DNA of 64,000 nt. Origin: Mercurialis annua (lineage: Eukaryota > Streptophyta > Magnoliopsida > Malpighiales > Euphorbiaceae). How positions within the stretch are numbered: the stretch's first letter is position 1; each line of letters starts with the position of its first letter. The notes under the pieces were generated by a model that was not told where the DNA came from, did not search any database, and saw only the letters and a list, made by a program, of their open reading frames with translations. Positions 1 to 10,859 of the stretch are shown here, piece after piece. The position numbers were made by a program, and so were the translations under genes. The stretch lies in assembly GCF_937616625.2 (NCBI RefSeq), contig NC_065574.1, positions 10,852,501 through 10,916,500 on the forward strand, read 5' to 3'.

Positions 1-760
1 CATTACTATTCTCAATCACATAGCTATTCTGCTTCTCTCTAGAATCCTCCGCCAACAAATCCTCGCTCTTAACATCAAGAACGGTAGTAGTACTCACTTT
101 ATGAAAATGCCCAGCATCCAAAAAAGGACTCCTAATTAAATTCTCCACAATATTTCTGCCTAATTTCGACAACCCATCACCCAAAACCTATACCATAATC
201 AAAACATTAAATAAAGACACAGACTTTAGCATAAATGGGTATAATTAAACTAAACAAATACGGAGAAACTGTATTATTTTAAAATCTTTTTCTATAAAAT
301 GTGAAGTTTTGTGTCGGAAACGTGACAGGACGTGACACTTTCTGACAGAGAAAACATTGATTGAATGAAGGGTGCGTGCTACTTAGAATTAAACTAACAA
401 GAAATAATTTAGTTTACGTACCTGTTTAGAAGAAGTAATCTTTTTCTTGGTGTTCGCATTAGTAAAGTGGTGATGAAAGTAAGCAAAAGAGAAAGCAGAG
501 ACTGTGGAAACAGCAACAACAAGAAGAACAGAATCTAAACGAAACGACCCATTGATTAACAGCACAGTTTGAGCTCGTTTCTTCTCACGAATCTTGATTT
601 TCTTGTACTTCCGGCCGCGAATGGGGCCCGGTGGGCGGAGATGGTGAGAGGAGCCCAGGAATTCTGTGCGGATGGAGGCTGAGGATTTGGGATTGGAGGA
701 GAATTGGGTGGTGGAGAGGAGTGTTAGGGTTTGGGATTTGGGAGAAAAAGTTAGGTCCAT
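1..760 (-). CDS. MRL1: MRL1-like chloroplast PPR protein, 5' end only
   Basis: Two exons read on the minus strand. Exon 1 is 422-760, starting at the ATG at 760 and ending with AAACAG before a GTACGT donor. Exon 2 is 1-187, following a TATAG acceptor, and runs off the window in frame (phase 0). The N-terminus is rich in Ser, Thr and Gln, carries EFLGSSHHLRPPG near residues 34-46 and a basic stretch, then a hydrophobic segment (SVLLVVAVSTVSAFSFAYF) near residues 76-95. This layout, a transit peptide followed by an LRPPG box and one membrane-like segment, resembles from memory the N-terminus of MRL1, the PPR protein that stabilises rbcL mRNA in chloroplasts. No PPR repeat lies inside the window, so the name rests on the N-terminus alone. 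Exon 2 (GDGLSKLGRNIVENLIRSP) fits the same family. Confidence 0.6.
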
Positions 761-966
761 TGGGAGAAGAAGAAGAGAGGTGGTGGAGTGGGGAGGAGAG
801 GATAGGAGTGGAGAAGAAGAAGAGGAGGAGAGGTTTTGAAATGATTTTTTTGGTTTTGTTTAACAGACAATTTGGATATTGTTGATGACGTGGCGGAAAA
901 CTGATTTCTCTATTGGGATGTTCAATTTCTGTTGGCTTCAATCTAAACCATTGCCTCCATATTTTA
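761..966 (-). promoter_or_regulatory. 5' flank of the MRL1-like gene
   Basis: This short stretch lies between the ATG at 760 and the MITE at about 967. On the minus strand it is CT-rich (long GAAGAAGAGG-type runs on plus), typical of a plant 5' UTR. No convincing TATA box was seen, as is common for chloroplast-protein genes. Confidence 0.35.
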
Positions 967-1356
967 TACCAAATTACTCTAATTCATAGTTTGGTATTCC
1001 TTCTTCAAAAATCAAATGATTTGATATTTCAGTTTTTATTTTATAAACTATAAAACCCTTCTATTAGTTCCGTTAATAATTTGAAATTTACTTTCAAACG
1101 ATTTAGTACCTCAGTTTTAATTTAGATAAACGATTTGATACCTCAGTTTCAATTATGTAAACGATTAGGAACCTCATTTATAAACGATTTGGCACCTCAC
1201 ATTTCATTCTGTTAACGATTGATTACCTATATTTAACAAAAGGGTCTTATAATTTACAAAATTAAAATTGGGGTACCAAATCGTTTGATTTTCAAACAAG
1301 GGGTATCAAACTATGAATTATGGCAAATGTAAGGTATCTTAGAGTAATTTTCTCTT
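967..1356. repeat. MITE-like inverted-repeat element, copy 1
   Basis: Long imperfect terminal inverted repeats. The left end reads AATTACTCTAATTCATAGTT and the right end, reverse-complemented, reads AATTACTCTAAGATACC followed by ATAATTCATAGTTTGATACC. The interior repeats variants of AACGATTTGATACCTCAGTT. Related sequence occurs at 2285-2485 and 23267-23653, so this is a small dispersed family. No clear target duplication was found and its superfamily is unknown. Confidence 0.6.
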
Positions 1357-1399
1357 TTTTTATTAGTATTATTTTTTTGTCAAAGCCTGAATTTCATTT

Positions 1400-2230
1400 A
1401 ATATAATGTGAGAAATGCATAAATGAATGAGTGCTCAACACATTTGCGTGAGCCATTCCATAACAGAATGATGTACTGCAGACGTAGTCATCGACAAGGG
1501 CTTTTTAGCCACCAAATAAGCTACCCAATTATGTTTACGGTTTACATACTGAAATTTAATTTTTGAGAAATGGGAAACTAGATTGGCAATGTCTTCAAGA
1601 ACTATTTTGGCATCTCTGTCGTCAATAGAAAAGGAATTAGTAACATTTATCAAAGTACGGCAATCTCCTTTAAATATTAAGTCTTTATAGTCTGTTAGTA
1701 ATACCCCCTACATCAATGTCCAAAGCGCCAATGCCTCTATACAATTGGTATTGTGCCAAGAAAGCGTCTAGCACCAGCCAAAAGAATATTACCTGCAAAA
1801 TCGCTGACTACAAAACCAATTGCACCTATTCGAAATTCAGATCAATAGCACCATCAAAATTAACTTTATGAAAACATGTTGGCGGAGGTAACCATAAAGA
1901 TGGAGAAATTTGTCCAACCACACGATTACTTAGCTTTGTATCCGAGATAGTTTTTTCTTTGAAGCTTCCATTTACTCTTGTTATCGCTCGTATGCCTTGT
2001 TAACAATATCTGATGCCGATAAATGAATTTGATTGAACACCATATCATTGCGTGCTTTCCATATTCTAGAGGATAAAACAGAAAAAGGAAAAATCTTCTC
2101 TAGTTCTTCCCAAATGTTGTAAGTCGTTTACTAAAGCATTCCACCAATCAACTAACAAACGTTGAGGCAATAAGTTTGACCAAAGACCAAATTTTGATTC
2201 ACACCAAGCATGTTTATGTCACAAAATGAA
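1400..2230 (-). pseudogene. LINE remnant: RNase H domain of a non-LTR retrotransposon
   Basis: Minus-strand reading frames, broken by stops and shifts, give segments typical of the C-terminal RNase H-like domain of plant LINE proteins. Examples are DAKIVLEDIANLVSHFSKIKFQYVNRKHNWVAYLVAKK (1435-1653) and, further 5', pieces such as WCESKFGLWSNLLPQRLLVDWWNALV. The conserved V-x-R-x-x-N-x-x-A-x-x-L/V-A motif is visible. T-rich sequence on plus around 1360-1378 may be the old poly(A) tail of a minus-strand insertion. It lacks the endonuclease and most of the reverse transcriptase, so it is a dead 3' fragment, and a different lineage from the LINE at 51.7-63.4 kb, which has no RNase H. Confidence 0.6.
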
Positions 2231-2284
2231 GAATAGTTAACACCATATGATAATGTAAATAGCAAATTTTACATAGAATGGATA

Positions 2285-2485
2285 TCATTAATTTTAAATT
2301 TATAATTTGGTGATACTGTATCTAAAACGGATACAGTATTTTTGAGTGATTATTACACGAACGGTTAAGCTAAACGTATGCGTGCTTAAAACTAAGGTAA
2401 CAAATCATTTAATTTTCAGATAAGAGATACCAAGATATAAATTGTGACAAATGTGAGGAGTTTTAGAGTAATTTTCTCTTTAAAA
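2285..2485. repeat. Partial MITE, same family as 967-1356
   Basis: The right part (2395-2480) repeats the copy-1 right end: AACAAATCATTTAATTTTCA, then GATACCAAGATATAAATTGT and TTTTAGAGTAATTTTCTC. The left end is degraded. A short dyad (TACTGTATC...GATACAGTA) lies near 2315-2340. Confidence 0.5.
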
Positions 2486-2599
2486 AATCTCATAAACTTA
2501 ACATTGAATTAGTATATATTTTTGGCAATTGACATTTGATCTTGCATTTTTTGGCAATTCACATCATAATCAAGAAGGCATATCCATCATAATCTTTTA

Positions 2600-2780
2600 A
2601 GAGTCAGAGCAGTCGACGAGCTTTTAGCCTCACCTTAAGTTTGCATGTCATCAGATAAATTTATGCTGGAGGTAAGCAATATACTCGACCAGTATTGAGC
2701 TTACCTCGAGAAGAAACCTCTCTGGTAACAGGAAAACTCGAAATGAGGCTGATAACTCGTCGATTTTTAGCCTCACCTCC
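2600..2780. repeat. Palindromic tandem array 1 (TCGACGAG / GCTTACCTCGAG units)
   Basis: About two units of an arrangement in which GAGGTAAGC, a central ACTCGACGAGT-like palindrome and GCTTACCTCGAG (or GCCTCACCTCCAG) follow each other, separated by about 25-bp spacers. Each unit can fold as a long hairpin. A larger array of the same design is at 10065-10310. Confidence 0.55.
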
Positions 2781-3349
2781 AGTTTTCATGTTACCAAATG
2801 GTCTCCAACTTGTGTTAAATATCAACCTAATATGAAATACTTGCAATAATTTAATGAACATTTAAATTTTAGGATTGAACCTCAATCATTCTTAATTACA
2901 TGTAATAATTTTCTCACTTTTTTTATTGCTCTTTATAGAGCTTTTTGTTTTAAAGACTTATTATAATGACTTCTAGTCTTTTCAGTGTATAGTTTTTTTT
3001 TTTAAAAATGGTGCATTTTAATTGTTTGAATTAATTTTATATGTATTTATTACACACAAAATGGGTGATTCACATGATAGTCGATGAATCAACTTATAAA
3101 ACAGACATGGAGCATACGACATCATCTAAAGTACACACATTCAAAACTAAACACATACATTTTGAGTTGAATATGTACGTTGACTAATATCGTTTCTATG
3201 ATACTTAATATAATTTTATGACATGTGATAAATACATGTGTTGTTTAATGATGTTTGTTTTATAGTTATTATGTATATTAATTTATAAATAATTACATCA
3301 TCAATAATTTTATTTGAATGTGGTTACTATTTATTTCAGGTATATTTGG
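2781..3349. other. Unassigned AT-rich intergenic DNA
   Basis: No reading frame, terminal repeat or RNA-like structure was recognised. It may be the 5' part of the decayed gene that becomes readable at about 3350. Confidence 0.4.
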
Positions 3350-4420
3350 AGACTCGTTGAGTTTTGTAAGGTCGTAGAAAATTTAATGATGCCAAGATCT
3401 AAACTGTTAAAGATCTTGAATTCGGTGGTCGTTTAAACATTCCTAATCAAAATTTAATATATAACTTAATTGAAGAGCTTACATATAGGTTTGATGTGAA
3501 AACTTACAAATTGTGTGTGCATGCTGATAGATTAAAAATCACCACAAATTATGTGGACAATGTTTAGAATTATCGTCGAGAGGGTTAGATGTTGGTAAAT
3601 ACTTAGGAGCTTGTGATTATGATTTCTTAAAAAATTATAATATTCCTAAAACCAATTGTGACATCAAATATTTTGCTAAAGAGCTTGGTAGACTATCAGT
3701 AAGGACGAGTTTAAGATTAAATTTTTGTTGTTTGCAATTGGAACAATTATATCACCTAATAAAAGTCTTTTTATAAATACATTTTATGGTGGTCTTCTAA
3801 AAAACATTATTGAAATTCAAAAACTGAATTGGGCAAAATTTTAGTACTAGCAATATCAAGAAATTGAATGGATGTGTTTTGACATTTCAAATATTATATC
3901 ATTTTTCTCTAAGTAAATTTATGTTATAATTTATGTTGTTTGCCAGAAACTTATTTCCTTTATTTCTATTTTGTTAGTTTTTTATCTGAAATATATAAAT
4001 TTTGGTTATGTAAACCTACCAAAAGAATATGAGAAGTTTTTCATTGTTCATTGGGATAGTAAAATTGTAACAACCATTTTGTCTAAAGTAACGAGACAGA
4101 GGTCTTGATAGTTAAAAGGTAATTTTAATAATTTTAATATATTAGTTTATTATCTTCTCCATAAATTTTTTTCTATTTAATAATTAATTTTCATTGATTA
4201 TGTTATTATTATTAGGTGTTGATATTCAAAGATGGTGATAAACCAAGTAGCAATTTTTCAGTTAGTTAATTTATAAGTACTAAAATAATTTAATTGTATT
4301 TAATGTTTTAATATAATGACATTATTTATAAAGTATTATGTTTATTACTTGATGTTGACATTGTGACTTCTAAGATAAAAAGTGAATGGTTAAATTTTAA
4401 GGAAAAAATTAAAAATATTT

Positions 4421-4796
4421 AGTTTAATTACCAAAAAAACCCCATCTTTTAACTCTTTTTCAGTTGCACCCTGACGTTATAATTTTGTCAACTGCACCCT
4501 AATTTGCACTTTTGAATTTCAATTCCACCCTCAAAATCAAATTGGACTCTTTTTCACTCGAGAAAATTTCATAAAAAAACCCTTATAAAGTACTCGTTTG
4601 AACTTTTTTCCACACAAAAAGTTAAAAATTGATGACTTGTTTTAACTTTTTCCAAATGGAGAAGAGATCAATTTAATACTTGAGGGTGGAATTGAAAACC
4701 AAAGTTGTGAATTAGGGTGTAGCTGACAAAATTGTAACTTCAGGTTGCATTTGAAAAGGGGCTAAAGGGTGTGAGTTTTTTTTCGGTGATTAAGCC
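4421..4796. mobile_element. MULE-type MITE with 9-bp target duplication
   Basis: A 376-bp element. The ends AGTTTAATTACC and (reverse-complemented) GGCTTAATCACC begin long inverted repeats carrying the GTTGCACCCTGA...TTTTGTCAACTGCACCCTAA motif. It is flanked by the exact 9-bp duplication AAAATATTT at 4412-4420 and 4797-4805. Target-site length and long terminal repeats fit the Mutator superfamily. No coding capacity. Confidence 0.8.
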
Positions 4797-4864
4797 AAAA
4801 TATTTTGAAAAAAAATGAGGATAGTAACATGAAGAAAGTGCAAAGTGCGAGTGTTATTTTATTA

Positions 4865-6529
4865 GGCTTAATACATCTGCGTGTCCCTGCACTTTTCTAT
4901 TTTTGCACATAAGGTCCCTGCACTAAAATATACATCATTAAATCCCTGCACTTTAACTTTCATCATCCCGTGGTCCCTCTGTTAACGCGAGTGTTAACGC
5001 CGTTAATGCATTTTCAGTTTTCTTAATTTTAGATCCCTGCACTTTTAATTTTTTAATGTTACGTCCCTGCACTTTTAAATGTTGAGATTATGTATAAATA
5101 TGCATTAATTTTTAGTTTAATAAAATTAAATTTAGGTATAAAATATTAAAACTAATATTTTTTAAAGGGTATGAATTTAACATATTTAAATAATAATAAT
5201 GTCAAAAATTATATCTTTTAACTATTATTTTATTGAAAATTTTATTCATTCTTACTGAATGTTTAATGTATTATTATTCATCTATAAATAAAAAAAATAT
5301 AAATTATTTATTTATTTTATTACGTTGAAAATAAAAGTGAATTTAATTATTATTTTAACAAATAAACATTGACTTAGAGAAATAAAATGAATTTTAATAT
5401 TTTTTATTAAATAATTAAAATAATATTCTATACTGATAAATTTTATTTTTTAAATAATATGATAACATTGCACTTAGAGGTGTAAACGGATGTTGATCTT
5501 GATATATGTCAATTTCAAAATTGAGTATGTTATATAAGATTACAAGTTCGAGCTGTCTACTTCCATTTTTAAAGTAGACATATCAAGCGAAAGTCTGAAT
5601 GAATTTCTAATTTTTTAATAATTTTTTATGTTACCTTTAATTTTTTTTAAACTAACTTTGAATATTTATTGAGTAAGAGCCTCATTCATGAAATGTACTC
5701 TAATACTTAAATCATATTTATTTTGATAAAATGATCGTTAATATAATTTTAATAATCTTTAAATTATAAATTACTTAGCTTTAAATAAAAAACAAAATTA
5801 ATTAATTTTTAATTATATTAAAAAATAAAAGTGAATTAGATTTTTTATTTTTAAAAGTAAATATTAACTAACATAAATAAAACTAATTTTAATATTTTTT
5901 ATTAAATTATTAAAATGATATTTTATACCAATGATTTTTTTTAAAATAATACATAACAACATCGCATTTACAGAAGTAAACTGACGTATTTTGAAAAAAA
6001 AAGTAAACAGATGTCGATCCTTATAAATGTCAATTTCGAATTTGAGTATGTTATATAAACTTACAAGACAAAACTGACTGCTCCGTTTCTAATAAAAAAA
6101 TAAGAAAATAATAATATTTTTATTAATTTAAAAATATTTTTATTGTTAATTTAAACATTATAAAAAGTTAACTAAATTGCATTAACATCTTATATTATTA
6201 ATTAAAATTATATATTTTTTAAAATATATATATTAAAATAAATTTTTATATGGAAACAATTACAAGGACTTTGTTTATATAAAATTAAAGTGTAGGGACC
6301 TTATTTGTATATACTAAAAGTGCAGGGACCTTATTTGTATATATCAAACTACAAAACTGAATACTAGTCTCATTAACGGCGCGTGTACTGCACGCGCTAA
6401 CAGAACCTTAACAGAGGGACCTTGAGATGATGGAAGTTAAAGTGTAGGGATTTAATAATGGGATACTTTAGTGCAGGGACCTTATATGCAAAAACAGAAA
6501 AGTGCAGGGATACGCAGATGTATTAAGCC
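4865..6529. mobile_element. 1.67-kb non-autonomous MULE with 9-bp target duplication
   Basis: Ends GGCTTAATACATCTGCGT and its complement form inverted repeats of roughly 150-200 bp that repeat TCCCTGCACTTT-type phrases. It is flanked by the exact 9-bp duplication ATTTTATTA at 4856-4864 and 6530-6538. The 1.3-kb interior is very AT-rich, has no reading frame of interest, and contains an internal partial duplication (around 5470-5560 and 5960-6080: GTCAATTTC...GAGTATGTTATATAA). It interrupts the decayed Ulp1-like gene. Confidence 0.88.
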
Positions 6530-9053
6530 ATTTTATTATGTAAATTTTATGTTTTTTCCTCTTAACATGTTATATATTTATTTAGCTTTTACTTAAACAG
6601 ATTATGAAAACTGAAATCCCTGAGGTGAGAAAGGAACTTACAGAATTCAAACGAGAAGTTATGATTTCTACGAAAAACATGTTAAAGGACAATATAGATA
6701 ATACTTCAAATGTATAAAATTTGAGTTGATTTTTTTCTCGGTATGGTAACATAATTAATGTACTTTTTGATTTTTTAACTATTATTTTAATATGTTTTGG
6801 AATTGATATCTGAGATCCGTGAGTTCATAAAGGATTTTGAAATATGTAAAAAAGAAATTTTGTCATCATTTATAAATGTTTCAAAGTTTAATTTTGATGC
6901 AGATTCAAACAAATCTCCAAATTATGAGTAACATTTATTTCTAGAACTTTTATTTTTTGTATTTATGTTTGTAAAATTGCTTACTGTTTTACACATCTTT
7001 CTCATAAATAGAATACAAGAATCATAACTGATGAAATTGGAAAAGATTTTTCATAATTTAAAGAAAACGTGTTGAGAGTTTTGAGAAATATGACAAATGA
7101 TAATGTGAATTGTGACATTGAAAACAAATATAGTTAGTAATATAAAAATGTTGAGAAATACTAAGGAGCAGTTAAGGAATGATATTACAAATTTTAAAAA
7201 TGAAGTTTTAAATATATTAGTGGAAGTTAGAAATGGGTTAGGAAGTAAATTGGAAATTGGAAAGAATATTAATGATGATAAGGTGCACAATTTAATCAAT
7301 TTAGATTTAAAGTTTTCTCAAATAATGTCAAGGTCAACTCATAGAGAAGAATAAATGTTCACTAATTAAAAGACAAGATATGAATAAAAAGGTGTATGAA
7401 ATATACAACAAAGATTATTACAAGACATGCGTAAGAAAAAATGCTAAATTTGAATCCCTTCTAAATGTTCCTTGAATTGATGAAGGTGGCATGAGGGTAG
7501 TTATGGAAAGTTCTGCATCTACATCTTTGAATTTAGAGAAGTTGGGTATCGATTATGTGAGTAATGATCTCAAACTGCTAAGTGAGCCAGCCAATTAGTT
7601 AGTAACTAATAAAATTAGTTCTGCAAAGGTTGCTGATAATACTTTTTTATTTAGGGGAATAAAGATTAGAAAATTGAAGACTCAAAATAACAAGGCCGCA
7701 AATACATTAAGTAACCATAATTTTATTTTGATTATTTTATTTCTTAAAATTGCTTCAAAATTTATTATACCACATAATTTATTCGGCACTCATTATTATT
7801 TTTCCAGAAACTCATCTAAAATCCGCTACAAAGTTCTAGGTCAATAACAGGTGTTTCTCAAACAAAACGTTCACCTTCTTGTAAATTTTATTTTGCGCAA
7901 AGTATCAGAGCTAAAACCAATTAAGATAAGGAGATCGGGGTTTGTTATACGTTATAATGGGAAAAAGAAAAAAAAACGTCCCTCTCCACTAAAGGTGATT
8001 ATAAAATTTTACATATGTTTTTATTACATATTTTAGTTTTAATTATTTTTATTAATGAAAGTTCAATATATTCATTGACATATATTTTGTAACTTATGCG
8101 TATAAATTTATTGACTAGCCATCTGAAAATTAGAATCCCATTATGAGTTTTGGATGATAGTGTCAAAGAAATATGTGACGTTTTTTTCGAAATATTTTAC
8201 ATGAAAGAGTAAGTAATAATTAGAGCTTTAAAGTTTTTTTTATTTAATTTTTTTACTTATTTTTAATAATATTATATTTTGTAAACTTTTGTTAGTCAAA
8301 TTGTTTGCCATATAGGCTCTCAGTATGCAACGCACAAAATAATTTGTTCTTAAAACCCAATGTATGGGTGAATTCTTAGGTAACAAGTAATTTTTAAAGT
8401 TTATTGTACATTATTTATTTATAATATGTTTGTTTAATTCTACCACTGATATCAACTTTTATCAGATAATATATCTCATGATAAATGTCGCAACACTTCT
8501 TGAAAAGGGAAAAATGGAATGGAAAATTTGGTATTTGCCATCACATTTTCAGTATGTTTTGTTTTAAATTTATTAATTAGATTTGTTTTTGAGAATTATT
8601 TAATAGTATAACTTTTATAATATAGGTTTGTTATTGTGCAAACTGTCAGCAAAAGTTTTACAAGATTTGCTTCCTCCAATTGCTAACTTTGTTAAGCATT
8701 ATAGAAATAAAGAAATTTATATGCAACGCTTTGGAGTATGCGAAAAAGTATACTTGTTTAAATTTTTATTAGATAAATCTTATTGTTATTTTTATTTTAA
8801 TAATAACTTAATGTTAATAAATTATTGTTTGTGTGAATATATTGATATTCTCGTTAATTTGAAAGAAAAACATTGGTTTTACTAATGATTGACATGAAAC
8901 AATGTAAAGCGCTTATATATGATGGTTGTTAGAGTATTGACCAAGCAACACGAGGAATACGTAAGTAATGTGGATATAATTTTTTTTAAAAATATCTACA
9001 TAAATATATATTTGTATTATTAGTATTTACTAATACTTTTGTTATTATATTAT

Positions 9054-9411
9054 GGCCAAATGTTGTAAAAAGGCCAAACCTTTCACAAAAATTTCACAAA
9101 AGTCCTGATCTTTCAATTTTGTCGATTTTGGCCAAAAACTGATTATTTGGTTTCACAAAAGTCCTGACCTTTCAATTTTGTCGATTTTGGCCAAAAATGA
9201 ATTATTTGGTTTCACAAAAGTCCTGACCTTTCAATATTTGGCATGCCACATAGGCGCCACATAGGTGCCACATAGGCAAATTGAAATCAAATTGAGAGTT
9301 GGCCACAATTGAAATCAAATAATTTGTTTTTGGCCAAAATCGACAAAATTGAAAGGTCAGGACTTTTGTGAAACTTTTATGAAAGGTTTGGCCTTTTTAC
9401 AACATTTGGCC
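9054..9411. mobile_element. MULE-type MITE with 9-bp target duplication
   Basis: A 358-bp element with ends GGCCAAATGTTGTAAAAAGG and complement, flanked by exact duplications TTATATTAT at 9045-9053 and 9412-9420. Inside the left arm a 58-60 bp unit (TTTCACAAAAGTCCTGACCT...TTTTGGCCAAAAA) is repeated in tandem, and the centre has three GCCACATAGG repeats. Confidence 0.88.
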
Positions 9412-9420
9412 TTATATTAT

Positions 9421-10064
9421 TGTCTTATAATTTATGTTAATGACTTTAGGTATGAGAAGATAATAATGTGGTATGTATGCTTAAATTTGGCATAATATAT
9501 ATTTCTTATCGAGTATAATATTTTTATTTATTAATTAGCATGTCCAGTTTAACGTCTGTGGATGTCACTGATTTTTATTTTAATTTATTTATTGGCTAAA
9601 AAACCTTTACAAGACCAAGCACGAGATGTTATTAGCTTGGATAATAATGTTACCAACCAATAAAAGCGAGATTATATAATCAGAGTTATAGTTAATCACA
9701 AGTTAAATAAGGAAATAAAAAAAGGGAAAATAGCATTGCCATTTAAGATTTAACTGTCTAGCCTTGACACTTCAGGTATTCCTTTTTGTTTTGGCCAGTT
9801 TAGCCATTAGTATTGTATGTTGATGGTTTTCTTTATTCTTTAGTTTTCAGTTTTTGATCCTATATATCCCATACTAACTTGCTTGACTGATATTTTTTTA
9901 TAAAATTGTGTGAAACACTGTAACGGAATACAGTAGTTGAAACACAATATGTTAAAAGTAAAAATGATAATACTAATATTGATTTTCAAGTTACTCATCT
10001 TGCTTAAGCCGAATTCGGTCCGAAATTGAAGAATTTTGAGTTAACTGACAAATACTCGACGATT
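9421..10064. other. Unassigned intergenic DNA
   Basis: AT-rich sequence with no reading frame or element ends recognised. The last 50 bases lead into the hairpin array and may belong to the same LTR-like unit as 10320-10831. Confidence 0.35.
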
Positions 10065-10310
10065 TTATAGCTTACTTCAAGTTTAAATCCATCTTTAAAG
10101 TTGAAGCTCGAGGTTAAGCTAAAACTCGTCGAGTTGGTAAGCTTTTCTCGAGTTGTTAATTCTACAAAAGAGTATAGTCGAGGTAAGTTTAAAAAATCGT
10201 CGAGTTAGAAGCTTACCTCGAGTAAGAACTCATCTGGAGAATTTAATACTCGAGGTAATCTATTATTCTCGACGAGTTATTAGCTTACCTTGAGTTTACT
10301 CGAAGGTATT
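10065..10310. repeat. Palindromic tandem array 2 (about three units)
   Basis: Consecutive units with the pattern CTCGAGGTAAGCT, a spacer, ACTCGACGAGTT, a spacer, AGCTTACCTCGAG. Each is a near-palindrome of about 45-50 bp, separated by about 25-bp non-palindromic linkers. Same orientation and design as the array at 2600-2780. Confidence 0.65.
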
Positions 10311-10319
10311 TTTGGGATT

Positions 10320-10831
10320 GCAGAGTCGTGCAATCTTTTTACTCTAGCAGATCAGCAATAGTGGTAGAAGTAGTCCGGTATCGGTGCTGTCAGTCCGGAG
10401 TTTAGACTGGTCGTACATTATTTTGTATATTGGTTATCGTTTAATCGTACGTACACTTGGCATGTGTAGAATATATATCGTTTGATTTTATGTACGTAAG
10501 TATGTTTATGATATCTTCATGATATGATCATATTTGCATGTATAATATGAGATATGTCCTTGATATGAGATAAAGATTGAAACGAAATGATATTCTATGT
10601 TAATATGCATGTATTAAGATAATGACTTAATAGATAATAGAAAGATAAAACCGGGCTAAAACGCATATGGGTAACATGAAAACGTTATACAAAGAAATAT
10701 AGAATGAAACCGTATTAATATGTTATACTTTTTCTTGCTAATCGGTAGATCGTTAGGCTAGCTACGGGTTCCGGAGCAACTATTCTTGTTCCCTAGCGCC
10801 GGTCTCGACTCATGGATTTGAGTCGTGATAA
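10320..10831 (+). repeat. Degenerate Ty3/gypsy LTR tail
   Basis: The segment 10741-10831 (GCTAGCTACGGGTTCCGGAG, CCCTAGCGCCGGTCTCGAC, GAGTCGTGATA) is the kind of 3' LTR end seen in plant Del/Tekay-type chromovirus elements. The same motif appears in reverse at 26287-26350. The 5' edge is uncertain and may include the hairpin array. No internal region follows, so this is probably a solo or truncated LTR. Confidence 0.45.
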
Positions 10832-10859
10832 TATCTCGTATAGCTTTCTCATAAGTAGA

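Larger units (their letters stand above)
3350..8970 (+). pseudogene. Decayed plant-mobile-domain / Ulp1-like protease gene
   Basis: Several plus-strand segments, separated by stops, introns and insertions, match the order of a plant protein family in which an N-terminal plant-mobile-type domain precedes a Ulp1 (C48) cysteine protease. At 3400-3700 one reads KDLEFGGRLNIPNQNL, RFDVKTYKLCVHADR and DVGKYLGACDYDFLKNYNIPKTN. At 6600-7350 there are Lys/Glu-rich coiled-coil-like stretches. Near 8845-8960 one reads DILVNLKEKHWF, then IDMKQCKALIYDG and DQATRGIRK, the usual surroundings of the catalytic His of Ulp1 proteases. Stop codons (for example after the DNV segment near 3565) show it is not functional. 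Such genes are often carried by KI-type Mutator elements, but a host origin is possible. Two MULE-type elements sit inside it. Confidence 0.55.

Noticed and set aside
585..941. Open frames overlapping the MRL1-like first exon on both strands
   Set aside because: Low-complexity shadows of the coding exon and its pyrimidine-rich leader; they lack the exon's family motifs.
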